The notes: generated by a model from the sequence alone, not told the origin. A DNA stretch of 64,000 nucleotides from Nocardioides sp. cx-173 (GCF_021117365.1 NZ_CP088262.1:868001-932000); one strand, 5' to 3'; counted from the first letter of the stretch, positions 1-8,524 are shown. Made by a program: numbers and translations.

Positions 1-429
1 TTCACCCTGGTGTGCAAGGACTTCTCGCAGCTCGGACAGCTGGTCCATGTGGACAACTCGGCGTTCCGCGCGATCCGGGCCGCGACCCCCGGCCCCTACA
101 CGTTCATCCTGCCGGCGATGCCCGAGGTGCCACGCCGGCTGATGCATCCCAAGAAGCGGACCGTGGGCGTGCGCATCCCGGACCACAAGGTCGCCCAGGC
201 CCTCCTCGAGCTGCTGGGCGAGCCGCTGCTCAGCAGCACGCTGATCCTCCCGGGTGAGACCGAGGCCCGCACCATGGGCTGGGAGATCAAGGAGGAGCTC
301 GACCACGAGGTCGACCTGGTCATCGAGGCCGGCGAGACCACCTCGGAGCCGACGACCGTCGTCGACTGGTCCTCCGGCGCCCCCGAGGTCGTACGCCGCG
401 GCGCGGGCGATCCGGACCGCTTCGCCTGA
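1..429 (+). CDS. YciO/Sua5-family protein, 5'-truncated by the window edge
   Basis: The last ~142 residues of a YrdC-fold protein; the frame is open to the first base, so its start lies outside the window. Segments CKDFSQL, TPGPYTFIL and KRTVGVRIPDH are typical of YciO-type members, and no C-terminal Sua5 domain follows. The superfamily makes threonylcarbamoyl-AMP for the t6A37 modification of tRNA (TsaC/Sua5); whether the YciO branch does the same in vivo is less certain. It converges on the DUF6542 gene with only 12 bp between the stop codons. Sure of the family, less of the exact substrate. Confidence 0.85.
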   Translation, partial: FTLVCKDFSQLGQLVHVDNSAFRAIRAATPGPYTFILPAMPEVPRRLMHPKKRTVGVRIPDHKVAQALLELLGEPLLSSTLILPGETEARTMGWEIKEELDHEVDLVIEAGETTSEPTTVVDWSSGAPEVVRRGAGDPDRFA

Positions 430-441
430 GGCTCGCGCGGC

Positions 442-870
442 TCAGCGGGCCGGCGTACGCCGGGTGTCCGGGACGGCCGACACCGCGCGCTGCCGGACGA
501 AGAGCACCGCGAGACAGAGCAGGTAGCCGACCACGAGCGCCACGCTGTGCTGCGACATGCCGGTGATGACGGCCTGGACGGTGCCGTCCTCGGGGTGGCC
601 GAGCACGCCGGGCCGGCTGACCGCGACGAGCACGAAGACCCCGACCAGCAGCAGCGGCGGCATCACCCCGACCGTGAAGAAGTCGGCGGGACGGACGCTG
701 AGCGCGAGCGCGACGCACAGCGCCACGAACGTCAGGTCGAAGAGCAGCCCGACGTCGTCGGTGAGCCAGAGGTCGAGCACGGCGACGGTGAGAGAGGCGG
801 CCGCGCCGAGCGCGGCGACCTCCCGGCCCGGCTGTCGCCCCTCTTCCCAGAGCCTCCGGGCGTGCGTCAC
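442..870 (-). CDS. DUF6542 domain-containing membrane protein
   Basis: A 142-residue protein with three or four hydrophobic helices separated by short loops, resembling the actinobacterial DUF6542 family of unknown function. The frame stays open upstream to an ATG at 924, inside the end of rmuC, but nothing like a ribosome-binding site precedes that codon. The GTG at 870 follows a purine-rich GGCGAGAG and begins about 20 bp after the rmuC stop, so I place the start there. Probably cotranscribed with rmuC. The C-terminus is short and basic (RRTPAR). No catalytic motif is visible. Confidence 0.75.
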   Translation of the reverse strand: MTHARRLWEEGRQPGREVAALGAAASLTVAVLDLWLTDDVGLLFDLTFVALCVALALSVRPADFFTVGVMPPLLLVGVFVLVAVSRPGVLGHPEDGTVQAVITGMSQHSVALVVGYLLCLAVLFVRQRAVSAVPDTRRTPAR

Positions 871-889
871 GAGACTCTCGCCGCTGCGG

Positions 890-1975
890 TCACAGCGCCA
901 CCGTATGGTCCCGATCCGGCTCATCCGGGGCGGCGCGCCGGGCGACCGCGCGGAGCTCGACCGCCCTCGGGGCCGGCAGCTCGTCGTCGGTGACCGAGAG
1001 GTCGGTGAACCGGCGCGCCGCCACCAGCACCCGTGACTCCAGCGACCCGACCGCCTGGTTGTAGTGGCCGACGGCCGCGTTGAGGGAGCGGCCGACGGCG
1101 TCGACGTGGGCGCCGAGGGTGCCCAGGCGGGCGTGCAGGTCGCGACCGAGGCGGTGGATCTCGCGGGCCTGGTCGGCCAGCGCCTCGTGGCTCCACCCGT
1201 GGGCGACGGTGCGCAGCAGCGCGATCAGGGTGGTGGGCGTGGCCAGCACGACCTGCCGCGCGGCGGCGTAGTCGATGAGGTCGCCGTCGCTCTCCAGCGC
1301 GGCGGCGAGGAACGACTCGGCCGGCATGAACAGCACCACGAACTCCGGGCTCTCCTCCAGGGAGCGCCAGTAGGCCTTGCCGGCGAGCGTGTCGACGTGG
1401 GCGCGCACCTGGCGGGCGTGCCGGGCGAGGTGGCCCTCGCGCTCGTCGTCGTCATCGGTCGTCGTGGCATCGAGGTAGGCGTCCAGCGGCACCTTGGCGT
1501 CGACCACGAGCCGTCGGTCGCCGACCAGGTGCACCACCAGGTCGGGACGTCGCGCGCCGTCGTCGAGGCGCACCTGCTCGGAGAAGTCGCAGCGGTCGAC
1601 CAGCCCGGCCAGCTCGACCGCGCGCCGCAGGTGCAGCTCGCCCCAGCGTCCCCGCACCTGCGGCTTGCGCAGCGCCGTCGACAGTGACTGGGTCTCGCGG
1701 CGCAGGAGGTCGTTGGACTGGCGCATGTCGAGCACCTGCTGGTGCAGCTGGCTCTGCCACGCCACCCGGTTGTGCTCCAGGTCGCGCATCTGGTCCTGCA
1801 GGCGCTCCAGGCCCTCCTTGACGACGGCCTGGTCGGCGGCGCGCTGGTCGAGCGCGGCCACCGTCCGATCCTCGTACGGCGCACGGTCGCGGCCGCGCAG
1901 CAGCCCGGCGGCGTAGCCCAGCCCGGCGCCCGCGGCGAGGCAGACGAGCAGCGCGAGCAGTGTGGTCAGGTCCAT
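890..1975 (-). CDS. rmuC: DNA recombination protein RmuC
   Basis: 361 residues with the usual RmuC plan: an N-terminal membrane anchor (residues ~4-24), a coiled-coil stretch (~45-100) and a PD-(D/E)XK-like nuclease domain. The domain shows GRWGELHLRRAVE, RRPDLVVHL and the LVVDAKVPLDAY core, in which the D and DAK residues would form the metal site. In E. coli RmuC limits inversions at short inverted repeats; the family is taken to act on branched or damaged DNA near the membrane. ATG at 1975. It sits after xthA, another DNA-maintenance gene, with 46 bp between them. Confidence 0.92.
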   Translation of the reverse strand: MDLTTLLALLVCLAAGAGLGYAAGLLRGRDRAPYEDRTVAALDQRAADQAVVKEGLERLQDQMRDLEHNRVAWQSQLHQQVLDMRQSNDLLRRETQSLSTALRKPQVRGRWGELHLRRAVELAGLVDRCDFSEQVRLDDGARRPDLVVHLVGDRRLVVDAKVPLDAYLDATTTDDDDEREGHLARHARQVRAHVDTLAGKAYWRSLEESPEFVVLFMPAESFLAAALESDGDLIDYAAARQVVLATPTTLIALLRTVAHGWSHEALADQAREIHRLGRDLHARLGTLGAHVDAVGRSLNAAVGHYNQAVGSLESRVLVAARRFTDLSVTDDELPAPRAVELRAVARRAAPDEPDRDHTVAL

Positions 1976-2021
1976 GGCAGCAGCATGGACCCGACCACCG
2001 ACAGCCGCCGCCGGACGCGCC

Positions 2022-2798
2022 TCAGTCGAGCTCCACGACCACCGGCGCGTGGTCGGAGGCGCCCTGGCCGGCGCGCTCCTCGCGGTCGATGAAGGCGCCG
2101 GTGACGCGCTCGGCGAACGGTGCCGAGCCGAGCACGAAGTCGATGCGCAGGCCGCGGTTGCGCTCGTAGCGCTGGCGGTAGTAGTCCCAGTAGGTGTAGA
2201 CCTCCGGGCCCGGCGCGTGCGGGCGCACGACGTCGACGTACCCGTCGTCGAGGAAGGCCTGGAAGGCCGCGCGCTCGCGGGGCGTCACGTGCGTGGACGC
2301 GGCGAACTGCCTCATGTCGAAGACGTCCTCGTCCAGCGGCGCGATGTTCCAGTCGCCCATGAGCGCCGTGGGCTCCTGGCGCCACCCCAGCGCGGCGTCG
2401 CGCAGTGCCGCCAGCCACTCGAGCTTGTAGAGGTAGTGCGGGTCGTCGACCTTGCGGCCGTTGGGGACGTAGAGCGACCACACCCGCACCCCGCCGCAGG
2501 TGGCGCCGATCGCCCGCGCCTCGGAGGTCAGCGGATCGCCGAACCCCGGCATCCCGTCGAAGCCGACCTGGACGTCCTCGAGGCCGACGCGGCTGATGAT
2601 CGCGACGCCGTTCCACTGGTTGTAGCCGGCCGTCGCGATCTCGTAGCCCATGGACTGCAGCCCCATCAGCGGCAGCTGGTCCTCGCGCGCCTTGGTCTCC
2701 TGCAGGGCCAGGACGTCGAGGTCGTGGCGCTCCAGGAGCCGCTCGACCCGGTCGATGCGGGAGCGGAGGGAGTTGACGTTCCAGGTGGCGAGGCGCAC
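2022..2798 (-). CDS. xthA: Exodeoxyribonuclease III (AP endonuclease)
   Basis: 258 residues covering a complete exonuclease-endonuclease-phosphatase domain: TWNVNSLRSR at the N-terminus, the metal-binding Glu in ALQETKA, GDWNIAP and the catalytic Asp-His in SDHAPVVVEL at the end. It cleaves DNA 5' of abasic sites and has 3'-5' exonuclease and phosphatase activity in base-excision repair. The start is GTG at 2798. A -10 hexamer TAGGCT (2805-2810) lies exactly 6 bp before it and overlaps the stop of the upstream gene, which points to its own leaderless promoter rather than simple readthrough. Confidence 0.95.
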   Translation of the reverse strand: MRLATWNVNSLRSRIDRVERLLERHDLDVLALQETKAREDQLPLMGLQSMGYEIATAGYNQWNGVAIISRVGLEDVQVGFDGMPGFGDPLTSEARAIGATCGGVRVWSLYVPNGRKVDDPHYLYKLEWLAALRDAALGWRQEPTALMGDWNIAPLDEDVFDMRQFAASTHVTPRERAAFQAFLDDGYVDVVRPHAPGPEVYTYWDYYRQRYERNRGLRIDFVLGSAPFAERVTGAFIDREERAGQGASDHAPVVVELD

Positions 2799-2802
2799 CC
2801 GC

Positions 2803-3999
2803 TCAGCCTAGGAGTGCCCGCAGCCGCTCCAGCAGGCGGTCGACGTCGTCGGGCGAGGAGTACGCCGCCAGCCCGACGCGCACGCCGCCCTCGTCGCCCA
2901 GCCCGGCGTGCCGGGACGCCTCGATCGCGTAGAAGTGCCCCGACGGCGCGTTGATGCCGACGGCGCCGAGGTGCTCGTGCACCTCGCGCGGCGAGCGGCC
3001 GGCGACGGTGAACAGCACCGTCGGGGTGCGGCTCGCCGGGCGCCCGTGGACCGTCACGCCGTCGATCGCCGCCATCCGCTCGAGCAGACGCCACATCAGG
3101 CCGGCCTCGTGCCCCGCAACCGCGCTCATGGAGGCCAGCACCCGCCGGCGTCGCGTGCCCTCGCCCGGCACGAGCGAGGCGATGAAGTCGACCGCCGCGG
3201 TGACGCCCGCCAGCAGCTCGTAGGGCAGCGTGCCGAGCTCGAACCGCTCCGGCACCGCGTCGCTCGACGGCAGCAGCTTGTCGGGCCGCAGCCCTTCCAG
3301 CAGCGCCGGCTCGGCGACGAGCGCGCCCAGGTGCGGGCCGAAGAACTTGTACGGCGACACCGCCAGCAGGTCGGCCCCCAGCGCGGCGAGGTCGACCGGC
3401 GAGTGCGGCGCGAGGTGCACCGCGTCGACGTACACGAGCGCTCCCGCCTCGTGCGCCTGCGCCGCGGTCGCCGCCACGTCGGGACGGGTGCCGAACAGGT
3501 TGGACGCCGCGGTCACCGCCACGAGGCGGGTGCGCTCGGACAGCAGCGGCCCGAGGTCGTCGAGCTCGGCGGTGACCGGGTCGAAGCCCAGCCAGCGCAC
3601 CGTCGCGCCCGCGCGCTCGGCCGCGAGCACCCAGGGCCTGATGTTGGCGTCGTGGTCCAGCCGCGTCACCACGACCTCGTCACCCGGGCCCCACCCGCTC
3701 GACAGCGTGCGCGAGAGGTCGAACGTCAGCTGGGTCATCGAGCGTCCGAACACCACCCCACGCGGGTCGCCGCCCACGAGGTCGGCGATCGCCCGGCGTG
3801 CCTCGAGCACCACCTCCTCAGTACGGCGCTCGGTCGCCGACGCCGTACCTCGCTGGCACAGGCCCGAGGTCATCGCCTCGGCCACCGCCGCCGCCACCGT
3901 CGAGGGGACCTGAGCGCCGCCGGGGCCGTCGAAGTGGGTGACCCCCAGGGCCAGCGAGGGGAAGGCGGCGCGGATGCGTTCGAGATCGAGGTCGCTCAC
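2803..3999 (-). CDS. Class V aminotransferase, cysteine desulfurase-like
   Basis: 398 residues of a fold-type I PLP enzyme: substrate and cofactor loops HFDGPGGAQVP and VTRLDHDANIRPW, the cofactor Asp in VDAVHLAPH and the Schiff-base Lys in SPYKFFGPH. It matches the cysteine desulfurase-like subfamily; I do not see the mobile Cys loop of true NifS/IscS enzymes, so sulfur transfer should not be assumed. GTG start at 3999, with a -10 hexamer TAGGGT at 4006-4011, 6 bp upstream, suggesting a leaderless mRNA. Its promoter lies back to back with that of ychF. No iron-sulfur assembly gene is nearby. Confidence 0.85.
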   Translation of the reverse strand: MSDLDLERIRAAFPSLALGVTHFDGPGGAQVPSTVAAAVAEAMTSGLCQRGTASATERRTEEVVLEARRAIADLVGGDPRGVVFGRSMTQLTFDLSRTLSSGWGPGDEVVVTRLDHDANIRPWVLAAERAGATVRWLGFDPVTAELDDLGPLLSERTRLVAVTAASNLFGTRPDVAATAAQAHEAGALVYVDAVHLAPHSPVDLAALGADLLAVSPYKFFGPHLGALVAEPALLEGLRPDKLLPSSDAVPERFELGTLPYELLAGVTAAVDFIASLVPGEGTRRRRVLASMSAVAGHEAGLMWRLLERMAAIDGVTVHGRPASRTPTVLFTVAGRSPREVHEHLGAVGINAPSGHFYAIEASRHAGLGDEGGVRVGLAAYSSPDDVDRLLERLRALLG

Positions 4000-4067
4000 C
4001 GCTCGACCCTAGGACGCCTCCGCGCTGATTGGGAGCGCGGTCGCGCGCGCTCGTAGACTCGCCGCTC

Positions 4068-5144
4068 GTGGCACTCACCATCGGCATCGTCGGTCTCCCC
4101 AACGCGGGCAAGTCAACGCTCTTCAACGCGCTCACCAAGAACGACGTCCTCGCGGCGAACTACCCGTTCGCGACGATCGAGCCCAACGTCGGCGTCGTGG
4201 CGGTGCCCGACGACCGGCTGCCGCGGCTGGCCGAGGTCTTCGGCTCCGCGAAGATCCTGCCCGCCACGGTGGAGTTCGTGGACATCGCCGGCATCGTCAA
4301 GGGCGCCTCGGAGGGCGAGGGCCTGGGCAACAAGTTCCTCTCCCACATCCGCGAGGCGTCCGCGATCTGCCAGGTGACCCGCGTCTTCCGCGACGAGGAC
4401 GTCACCCACGTCGACGGCGAGGTCAACCCCGCCAACGACATCTCCACCATCCAGACCGAGCTGATCCTCGCCGACCTGCAGACGGTCGAGAAGGCGATCC
4501 CGCGCCTGGAGAAGGAGGCCCGCGGCAACAAGGCCGTCGTGGCCAACCTCGAGGCCGCCAAGGAGGCCCTCGGCCACCTCGAGGCCGGTACGCCGATCAG
4601 CTCGACGTCGGTCGACCGCAGCCTGGTCCGCGAGCTCTCCCTGCTCACCGCCAAGCCCTTCATCTACGTCTTCAACTGTGACGCCGACGAGCTCGCCGAC
4701 GAGGCGCTCAAGGACCGCATGCGCGCCCTCATCGCGCCGGCCGAGGCGATCTTCCTGGACGCCAAGTTCGAGTCCGAGCTCGTCGAGCTCGGCGACGACG
4801 AGGAGGCCCGCGCGATGCTCGCCGAGATGGGCGTCGAGGAGCCCGGCCTGGACACCCTGGCCCGCGTCGGCTTCGACACCCTCGGCCTGCAGACCTACCT
4901 CACCGCCGGCCCCAAGGAGACCCGCGCCTGGACGATCCCGAAGGGCGCCACCGCCCCCGAGGCCGCCGGCGTCATCCACACCGACTTCCAGCGCGGCTTC
5001 ATCAAGGCCGAGATCGTCTCCTTCGACGACCTGATGGCCGCCGGCTCCATGCAGAAGGCCAAGGAGGCCGGCAAGGTCCGCATGGAGGGCAAGGACTACG
5101 TGATGGCCGACGGCGACGTCGTGGAGTTCAGGTTCAATGTCTAG
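4068..5144 (+). CDS. ychF: Redox-regulated ATPase YchF (Obg-family)
   Basis: 358 residues with a complete P-loop (GLPNAGKST, residues ~8-16), switch II (VDIAGIVKGASEGEGLG), a non-canonical G4 motif NCDAD in place of NKxD as expected for ATP-preferring YchF, a helical insertion and a C-terminal TGS domain ending VVEFRFNV. YchF binds ribosomes and hydrolyses ATP in stress control. The frame is open from 4029, but GTG at 4068 gives the family's normal N-terminus and lies 8 bp after a -10 hexamer TAGACT (4054-4059). The last codons include AGG and AAT, rare in this genome; see the finding on the shared C-terminal tail. Confidence 0.95.
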   Translation: MALTIGIVGLPNAGKSTLFNALTKNDVLAANYPFATIEPNVGVVAVPDDRLPRLAEVFGSAKILPATVEFVDIAGIVKGASEGEGLGNKFLSHIREASAICQVTRVFRDEDVTHVDGEVNPANDISTIQTELILADLQTVEKAIPRLEKEARGNKAVVANLEAAKEALGHLEAGTPISSTSVDRSLVRELSLLTAKPFIYVFNCDADELADEALKDRMRALIAPAEAIFLDAKFESELVELGDDEEARAMLAEMGVEEPGLDTLARVGFDTLGLQTYLTAGPKETRAWTIPKGATAPEAAGVIHTDFQRGFIKAEIVSFDDLMAAGSMQKAKEAGKVRMEGKDYVMADGDVVEFRFNV

Positions 5145-5201
5145 TTGCGGTCCAACCGGAGGGCTCTTCGCGGGCTGAGTGCTGAGGCGTAGCCTCCTCG
5201 C

Positions 5202-5705
5202 ATGACCGAGCTACGAGACTGGCGTCAGGAGCGCATCCAATCCGCGATCGATGGGCGGAATCCGACAGTGCTCGCGGAGTTGTCTGCCGCTTACGCGGTC
5301 ATCGGCGATGTCCAGTTCCTTCCCGGCTACGCACTCGCCCTGACCAAGACTCCGGGTGTCGACCGGCTGTCCGATCTGCCGCGTGCTGAGCGTTTGCGCT
5401 ACCTCGCCGATGTCGACCTCCTCGCCGACGCGGTCGAGACCGTGTGTCGTCGGTTGGACCCGGCCTTTCGGCGGCTCAACGTCGAGATCCTCGGGAACAC
5501 CGACGCCTTTCTGCATTGCCACATCTGGCCTCGTTACGAGTGGGAGTCGCCCGACATCGTCGGTCGGCCAGTCTGGCTGTACGACGCCAGCAACTGGCGC
5601 GACCCCGCGACCGCGTTGGGTCCCGCTCACGACGAGTTGAGGGCGGCGTTGGCCGCAGGGGTTGTTTCGCGACGCGACTCGGTGGAGTTCCGCTTCAACG
5701 TGTGA
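5202..5705 (+). CDS. HIT-superfamily protein with a YchF-like C-terminal tail
   Basis: 167 residues. The histidine-triad-like motif LHCHIWPRYEWES sits around residues 103-115, with the third His of HxHxH replaced by Trp, as in a branch often named diadenosine tetraphosphate hydrolase-like. The second His would be the nucleophile; likely substrates are nucleotide conjugates, but this is inference. The N-terminal half supplies the LPGYALALTK strand usual for HIT domains. The last seven residues, VEFRFNV, are identical to the end of YchF just upstream. ATG at 5202 with TAGCCT at 5190-5195, 6 bp before it. Base composition is less GC-rich than the flanks. Confidence 0.72.
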   Translation: MTELRDWRQERIQSAIDGRNPTVLAELSAAYAVIGDVQFLPGYALALTKTPGVDRLSDLPRAERLRYLADVDLLADAVETVCRRLDPAFRRLNVEILGNTDAFLHCHIWPRYEWESPDIVGRPVWLYDASNWRDPATALGPAHDELRAALAAGVVSRRDSVEFRFNV

Positions 5706-5791
5706 ATCTGCGCGTGTGCGCAGTCAGAGGGCTCAGTCGTCCGCGCGGCTTCGTTCCTCCCAGCCGTCGGGGCTCGGAGTAACCTGACGTC

Positions 5792-6037
5792 ATGTCGATG
5801 AGCGAATCGGAGTTCTACGAGGCGGGGATGTCCCTTCCTCCTGACGTGCGCAAGCACGTCGCTCTCCGATTGCTCGAATCGGTCGACCCGCAGGAGGCGT
5901 TCGACCTTGCCTCGGATTCGTGGCTGCGCACCGAGGCTGCCGCCGCTTACGACGCTCTGAAGGCCGACCCATCCCAGGCGATCCCGGCTGAGAGCGTCCG
6001 CGCCGGCTTCGACGCCAAGTGGGCCGCCCGTCCATGA
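5792..6037 (+). CDS. Antitoxin, addiction-module component family
   Basis: 81 residues, helical and acidic, with the MSLPPDVRKHVALRLLES start and the WLRTEAAAAYDAL stretch of the putative addiction-module component family (unstable antitoxin, RelB/ParD-like partners). It should bind and mask the toxin coded just downstream and repress the operon. Its TGA overlaps the toxin ATG as ATGA (6034-6037), giving translational coupling. A -10 hexamer TAACCT at 5780-5785 lies 6 bp before the ATG. The partner toxin is broken, so this is now an orphan antitoxin. Confidence 0.75.
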   Translation: MSMSESEFYEAGMSLPPDVRKHVALRLLESVDPQEAFDLASDSWLRTEAAAAYDALKADPSQAIPAESVRAGFDAKWAARP

Positions 6038-6350
6038 CGGGCCGGATCAACTACGCCCCTCAGGCCCAGCAGTAACTGCACGCTCTCGACGACTGGATCA
6101 CCGAGACGGCGTCTCGGGATGTCGCGCAGCGCTTCGTCTCGACGATCCTCGATGGCATCGACGGCATCCTCGTCTTCCCTCGGGCTGGTCGGACGCGCGA
6201 CGACATCCGACCGGGAATGCGGACGACCACCTTCAAAAGCGATCGCTGATCGCCTACGAGGTCGACGAGTCCTCCGGGGAGCTCGTGGTGAACGTCCTCG
6301 GCGTGTTCCACGGCGGCCAGGACTGGGAAGCCGCCCTCAGCGACGAATGA
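6034..6350 (+). pseudogene. RelE/ParE-family toxin, broken by a stop and a frameshift
   Basis: Reading from the ATG in the ATGA overlap, the frame gives MTGRINYAPQAQQ, then TAA at 6073-6075, then continues LHALDDWITETASRDVAQRF and DGILVFPRAGRTRDDIRPGM, which is a ParE/RelE toxin. At about 6236-6245 the frame is lost: TTCAAAAGCGATCG reads to TGA, whereas restoring one base (FKKRSL) moves into the next frame, which carries on LIAYEVDESSGELVVNVLG to a stop at 6348-6350. Two independent lesions, a CAA/CAG-to-TAA-type nonsense change and a one-base deletion, make this a decayed toxin next to an intact antitoxin. Confidence 0.85.
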
Positions 6351-6466
6351 CCCGCGACGGCCGCTGGCTTTCGACCAGTTGGCGAGGGTGTCCGACCGTC
6401 CAGGGCCGCAAACAATCCCCAAGAAGTCCGGCCGTGACCAATTCCCGCCGACGTCTGAGGGCGCTC

Positions 6467-7126
6467 CTAGCTGATGCCCGGCGGCATCGTCCCCAGCGGT
6501 TTGACGCCGGGAGGCAGTTGGGTGTCGTCGATGTTGCCCTCGAAGTAGAACTGCCCCTGCCGGCCGAAGTAGGAGAGGTTCCAGTGGATCTGGTGGCGCT
6601 GGACGCGGACCCGCTCGGTCCGTCCCGGCTTCACCAGGAACCGACCGTCGCGCGGCGCCTCGTCGTTGCCCTCGCCGTAGTCGAACCAGAACGGGACGTC
6701 GCCGGGGTTGGTGATGCTGAGCACCCCCGGCCCGACGACCTCCACCTCGACGTCGGGTGTGGCGCGCACCACGATGGCGACCTCGCCCGAGTCCCTCTCC
6801 TCGCCGGAGCAGAGCGTGTAGCCCAGGACGTACCGGCCGGGGTCGAGGGTGGCGTTCGCGTCCACGTCTATCGTCCCGGTGGCGTCGTAGAACTCGATGG
6901 AGAGCCCGGCGGCGTCGGGGTCCTCGACGTCGCAGATCCGGCCCGCGGAGGGATCGATGTGGTCGTTGTCCATCGGCCGGATGCTTTCGGAGAACCCGGC
7001 GTAGACGCCCACCACGTCATCGGCCACGAGGTCGGGGCCGGCGTCACGGGTCAGCACGACGACCCCGGCCACCGTGACCGCGGCCAGCACCGCTGCGAGG
7101 GCGAGCACCGGGGCGCGACGCGTCAC
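6467..7126 (-). CDS. Secreted or membrane-anchored protein of unknown function
   Basis: 219 residues. An N-terminal hydrophobic helix (residues ~5-25, after RR) is followed by an extracytoplasmic region with two Cys (in RICDVED and TLCSGEE) and mostly beta-strand character, including an immunoglobulin-like stretch ending in a PGRTERVRV turn and an aromatic C-terminal part (HWNLSYFGRQGQFYFEG). I do not recognise the family. GTG start at 7126 with a good ribosome-binding site AGGAGG five bases upstream. It stands alone between the toxin remnant and the DUF2243 gene. Confidence 0.7.
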   Translation of the reverse strand: MTRRAPVLALAAVLAAVTVAGVVVLTRDAGPDLVADDVVGVYAGFSESIRPMDNDHIDPSAGRICDVEDPDAAGLSIEFYDATGTIDVDANATLDPGRYVLGYTLCSGEERDSGEVAIVVRATPDVEVEVVGPGVLSITNPGDVPFWFDYGEGNDEAPRDGRFLVKPGRTERVRVQRHQIHWNLSYFGRQGQFYFEGNIDDTQLPPGVKPLGTMPPGIS

Positions 7127-7323
7127 CGGTCCTCCTGGGCCAGCGCGGCCGGCCGGGTCCGCCGTTCTCCGGCACTCGAGGGCGCGCCGGGCCCGGCGCG
7201 GACGTGGCGACGGCTCATGGGGGTCCTCCTACCCCGGCGCAGACCCGCCAACCGCCCCGGGTCCCGGTCCTCCGTGCGTGCGAGCTCGGGGGTGGAGTCC
7301 GCAGCCGGTCAGAAGGCGACGTT

Positions 7324-7857
7324 CTAGGTCGACCTGTGTGCCGCGGGTGCGGTCTCCGGGCTGACCGCCCGCGTCGCCCAGGCACGGGCTCCGCTGCGGT
7401 GGAGCAGCCAGCCGACGAGGACCAGAAGGGCGCCGGAGGCCAGGAAGCCCAGGTCCCATGACAGTGGTGCCCCGAGGTCGTCGCGGACATGGTGGACGCC
7501 CAGGATCTGGTGGTTCACCAGGCCCTCTGCCAGGTTGAACAGGCCCCATCCCGCCAGCATCAGGCCGAGGTGGAAGCGCCAGGTGGGGGCCAGGCGCCCG
7601 CGCTGCCACGTGGAGATGGCCAGGACCGTGGCGGCGAGCAGGCACACCCAGGTGGCCACGTGGAACAGGCCGTCGGCCAGCGTGTTGGCCTCCAGGCCCG
7701 CGACCGTCGTGGTCGGGTACTCAGCGACGTCGCTGACCATGTGGTGCCACTGGAGGATCTGGTGGAGCACGATGCCGTCGACGAACCCGCCGAAGCCGAT
7801 GCCGTAGAGCAGTCCGAAGGCCCTCGGAGGTGGCGGGGGAGTGGCGTTCTCGGTCAC
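7324..7857 (-). CDS. DUF2243 domain-containing membrane protein
   Basis: 177 residues with four hydrophobic segments. The family's marks are clear: GIGFGGFVDGIVLHQILQWHH near the N-terminus and NLAEGLVNHQILGVHHVR in the middle, two halves each with an H-Q-I-L-x-x-H-H motif inside or next to a membrane helix, so a bound metal or haem is plausible. The function of DUF2243 is unknown. GTG start at 7857 after a proline-rich cytoplasmic N-terminus. The 197 bp between this gene and the previous one holds nothing I can identify. Confidence 0.82.
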   Translation of the reverse strand: MTENATPPPPPRAFGLLYGIGFGGFVDGIVLHQILQWHHMVSDVAEYPTTTVAGLEANTLADGLFHVATWVCLLAATVLAISTWQRGRLAPTWRFHLGLMLAGWGLFNLAEGLVNHQILGVHHVRDDLGAPLSWDLGFLASGALLVLVGWLLHRSGARAWATRAVSPETAPAAHRST

Positions 7858-8022
7858 AAGCGGCGGTACCCAGGCCCCGTCCGGTCATGCGCCGGGGAGG
7901 CTCGGCCCGGCTGCGGCGCCACTGGCACAATTGCCTCGCCTTTCGGGGCATAACTCGGGACCGCAGGCGGTTGAGGCGGGACCGGGCGATCCCCGGACCC
8001 ACCTCCGTGCGAAAGAGCCACC

Positions 8023-8466
8023 ATGACGACCACCACCGCCACTGCCAGCACCGAGATCCTCACCGATCGCCTCGCCGCCCTTCGTGAGGAGCGCGACCAG
8101 GTACGGGCCGAGAGCCTCATCGTCGCCACCGGGGACGCCGCCGACCGCGCCACCAACGTGGAGGCCACGATCCGCCTCCAGCTCCTCGACGAGCGGATCG
8201 CCGCGGTGGAGAAGGAGATCGAGGAGAGCCGGCGCCGCCGGCCCACCGACGGCGTCGTGTCCGTGGGCGACGTCGTCACCCTGGACCTGGGCGACGGCCC
8301 GGAGAAGTACCTGATCGGCTCGGTCGAGACCGCCTCCGCCGGTGTGGACGTGGTCACCCCGTCGAGCCCGCTCGGCCGCGCGATCGTCGGGACGCGGGTC
8401 GGCGAGACGGTCACCTACAAGCCCCGAGGCAGCGTCACGCTGGAGGCGAAGGTCCTCGGGGTCTGA
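8023..8466 (+). CDS. GreA/GreB-family elongation-factor-like protein
   Basis: 147 residues: an N-terminal coiled-coil hairpin (residues ~10-75, rich in E, R and A) and a C-terminal FKBP-like Gre domain (~80-147) with VSVGDVVTLDLGDG, SPLGRAIVGTRVGETV and VTLEAKVLGV. Gre factors enter the RNA polymerase secondary channel and stimulate cleavage of backtracked RNA. The tip of the hairpin (TGDAADRATNVE) keeps some acidic residues but differs from canonical GreA, so this may be a Gre paralogue with another role at the polymerase. ATG follows GCGAAAGAGCC. It is followed by the kinase gene. Confidence 0.75.
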   Translation: MTTTTATASTEILTDRLAALREERDQVRAESLIVATGDAADRATNVEATIRLQLLDERIAAVEKEIEESRRRRPTDGVVSVGDVVTLDLGDGPEKYLIGSVETASAGVDVVTPSSPLGRAIVGTRVGETVTYKPRGSVTLEAKVLGV

Positions 8467-8524
8467 GTCCGGGGTCACGGCCCGCCGAGGACTGATCGGC
8501 CGCCGACCTGGGTAGAGGGCCGTC

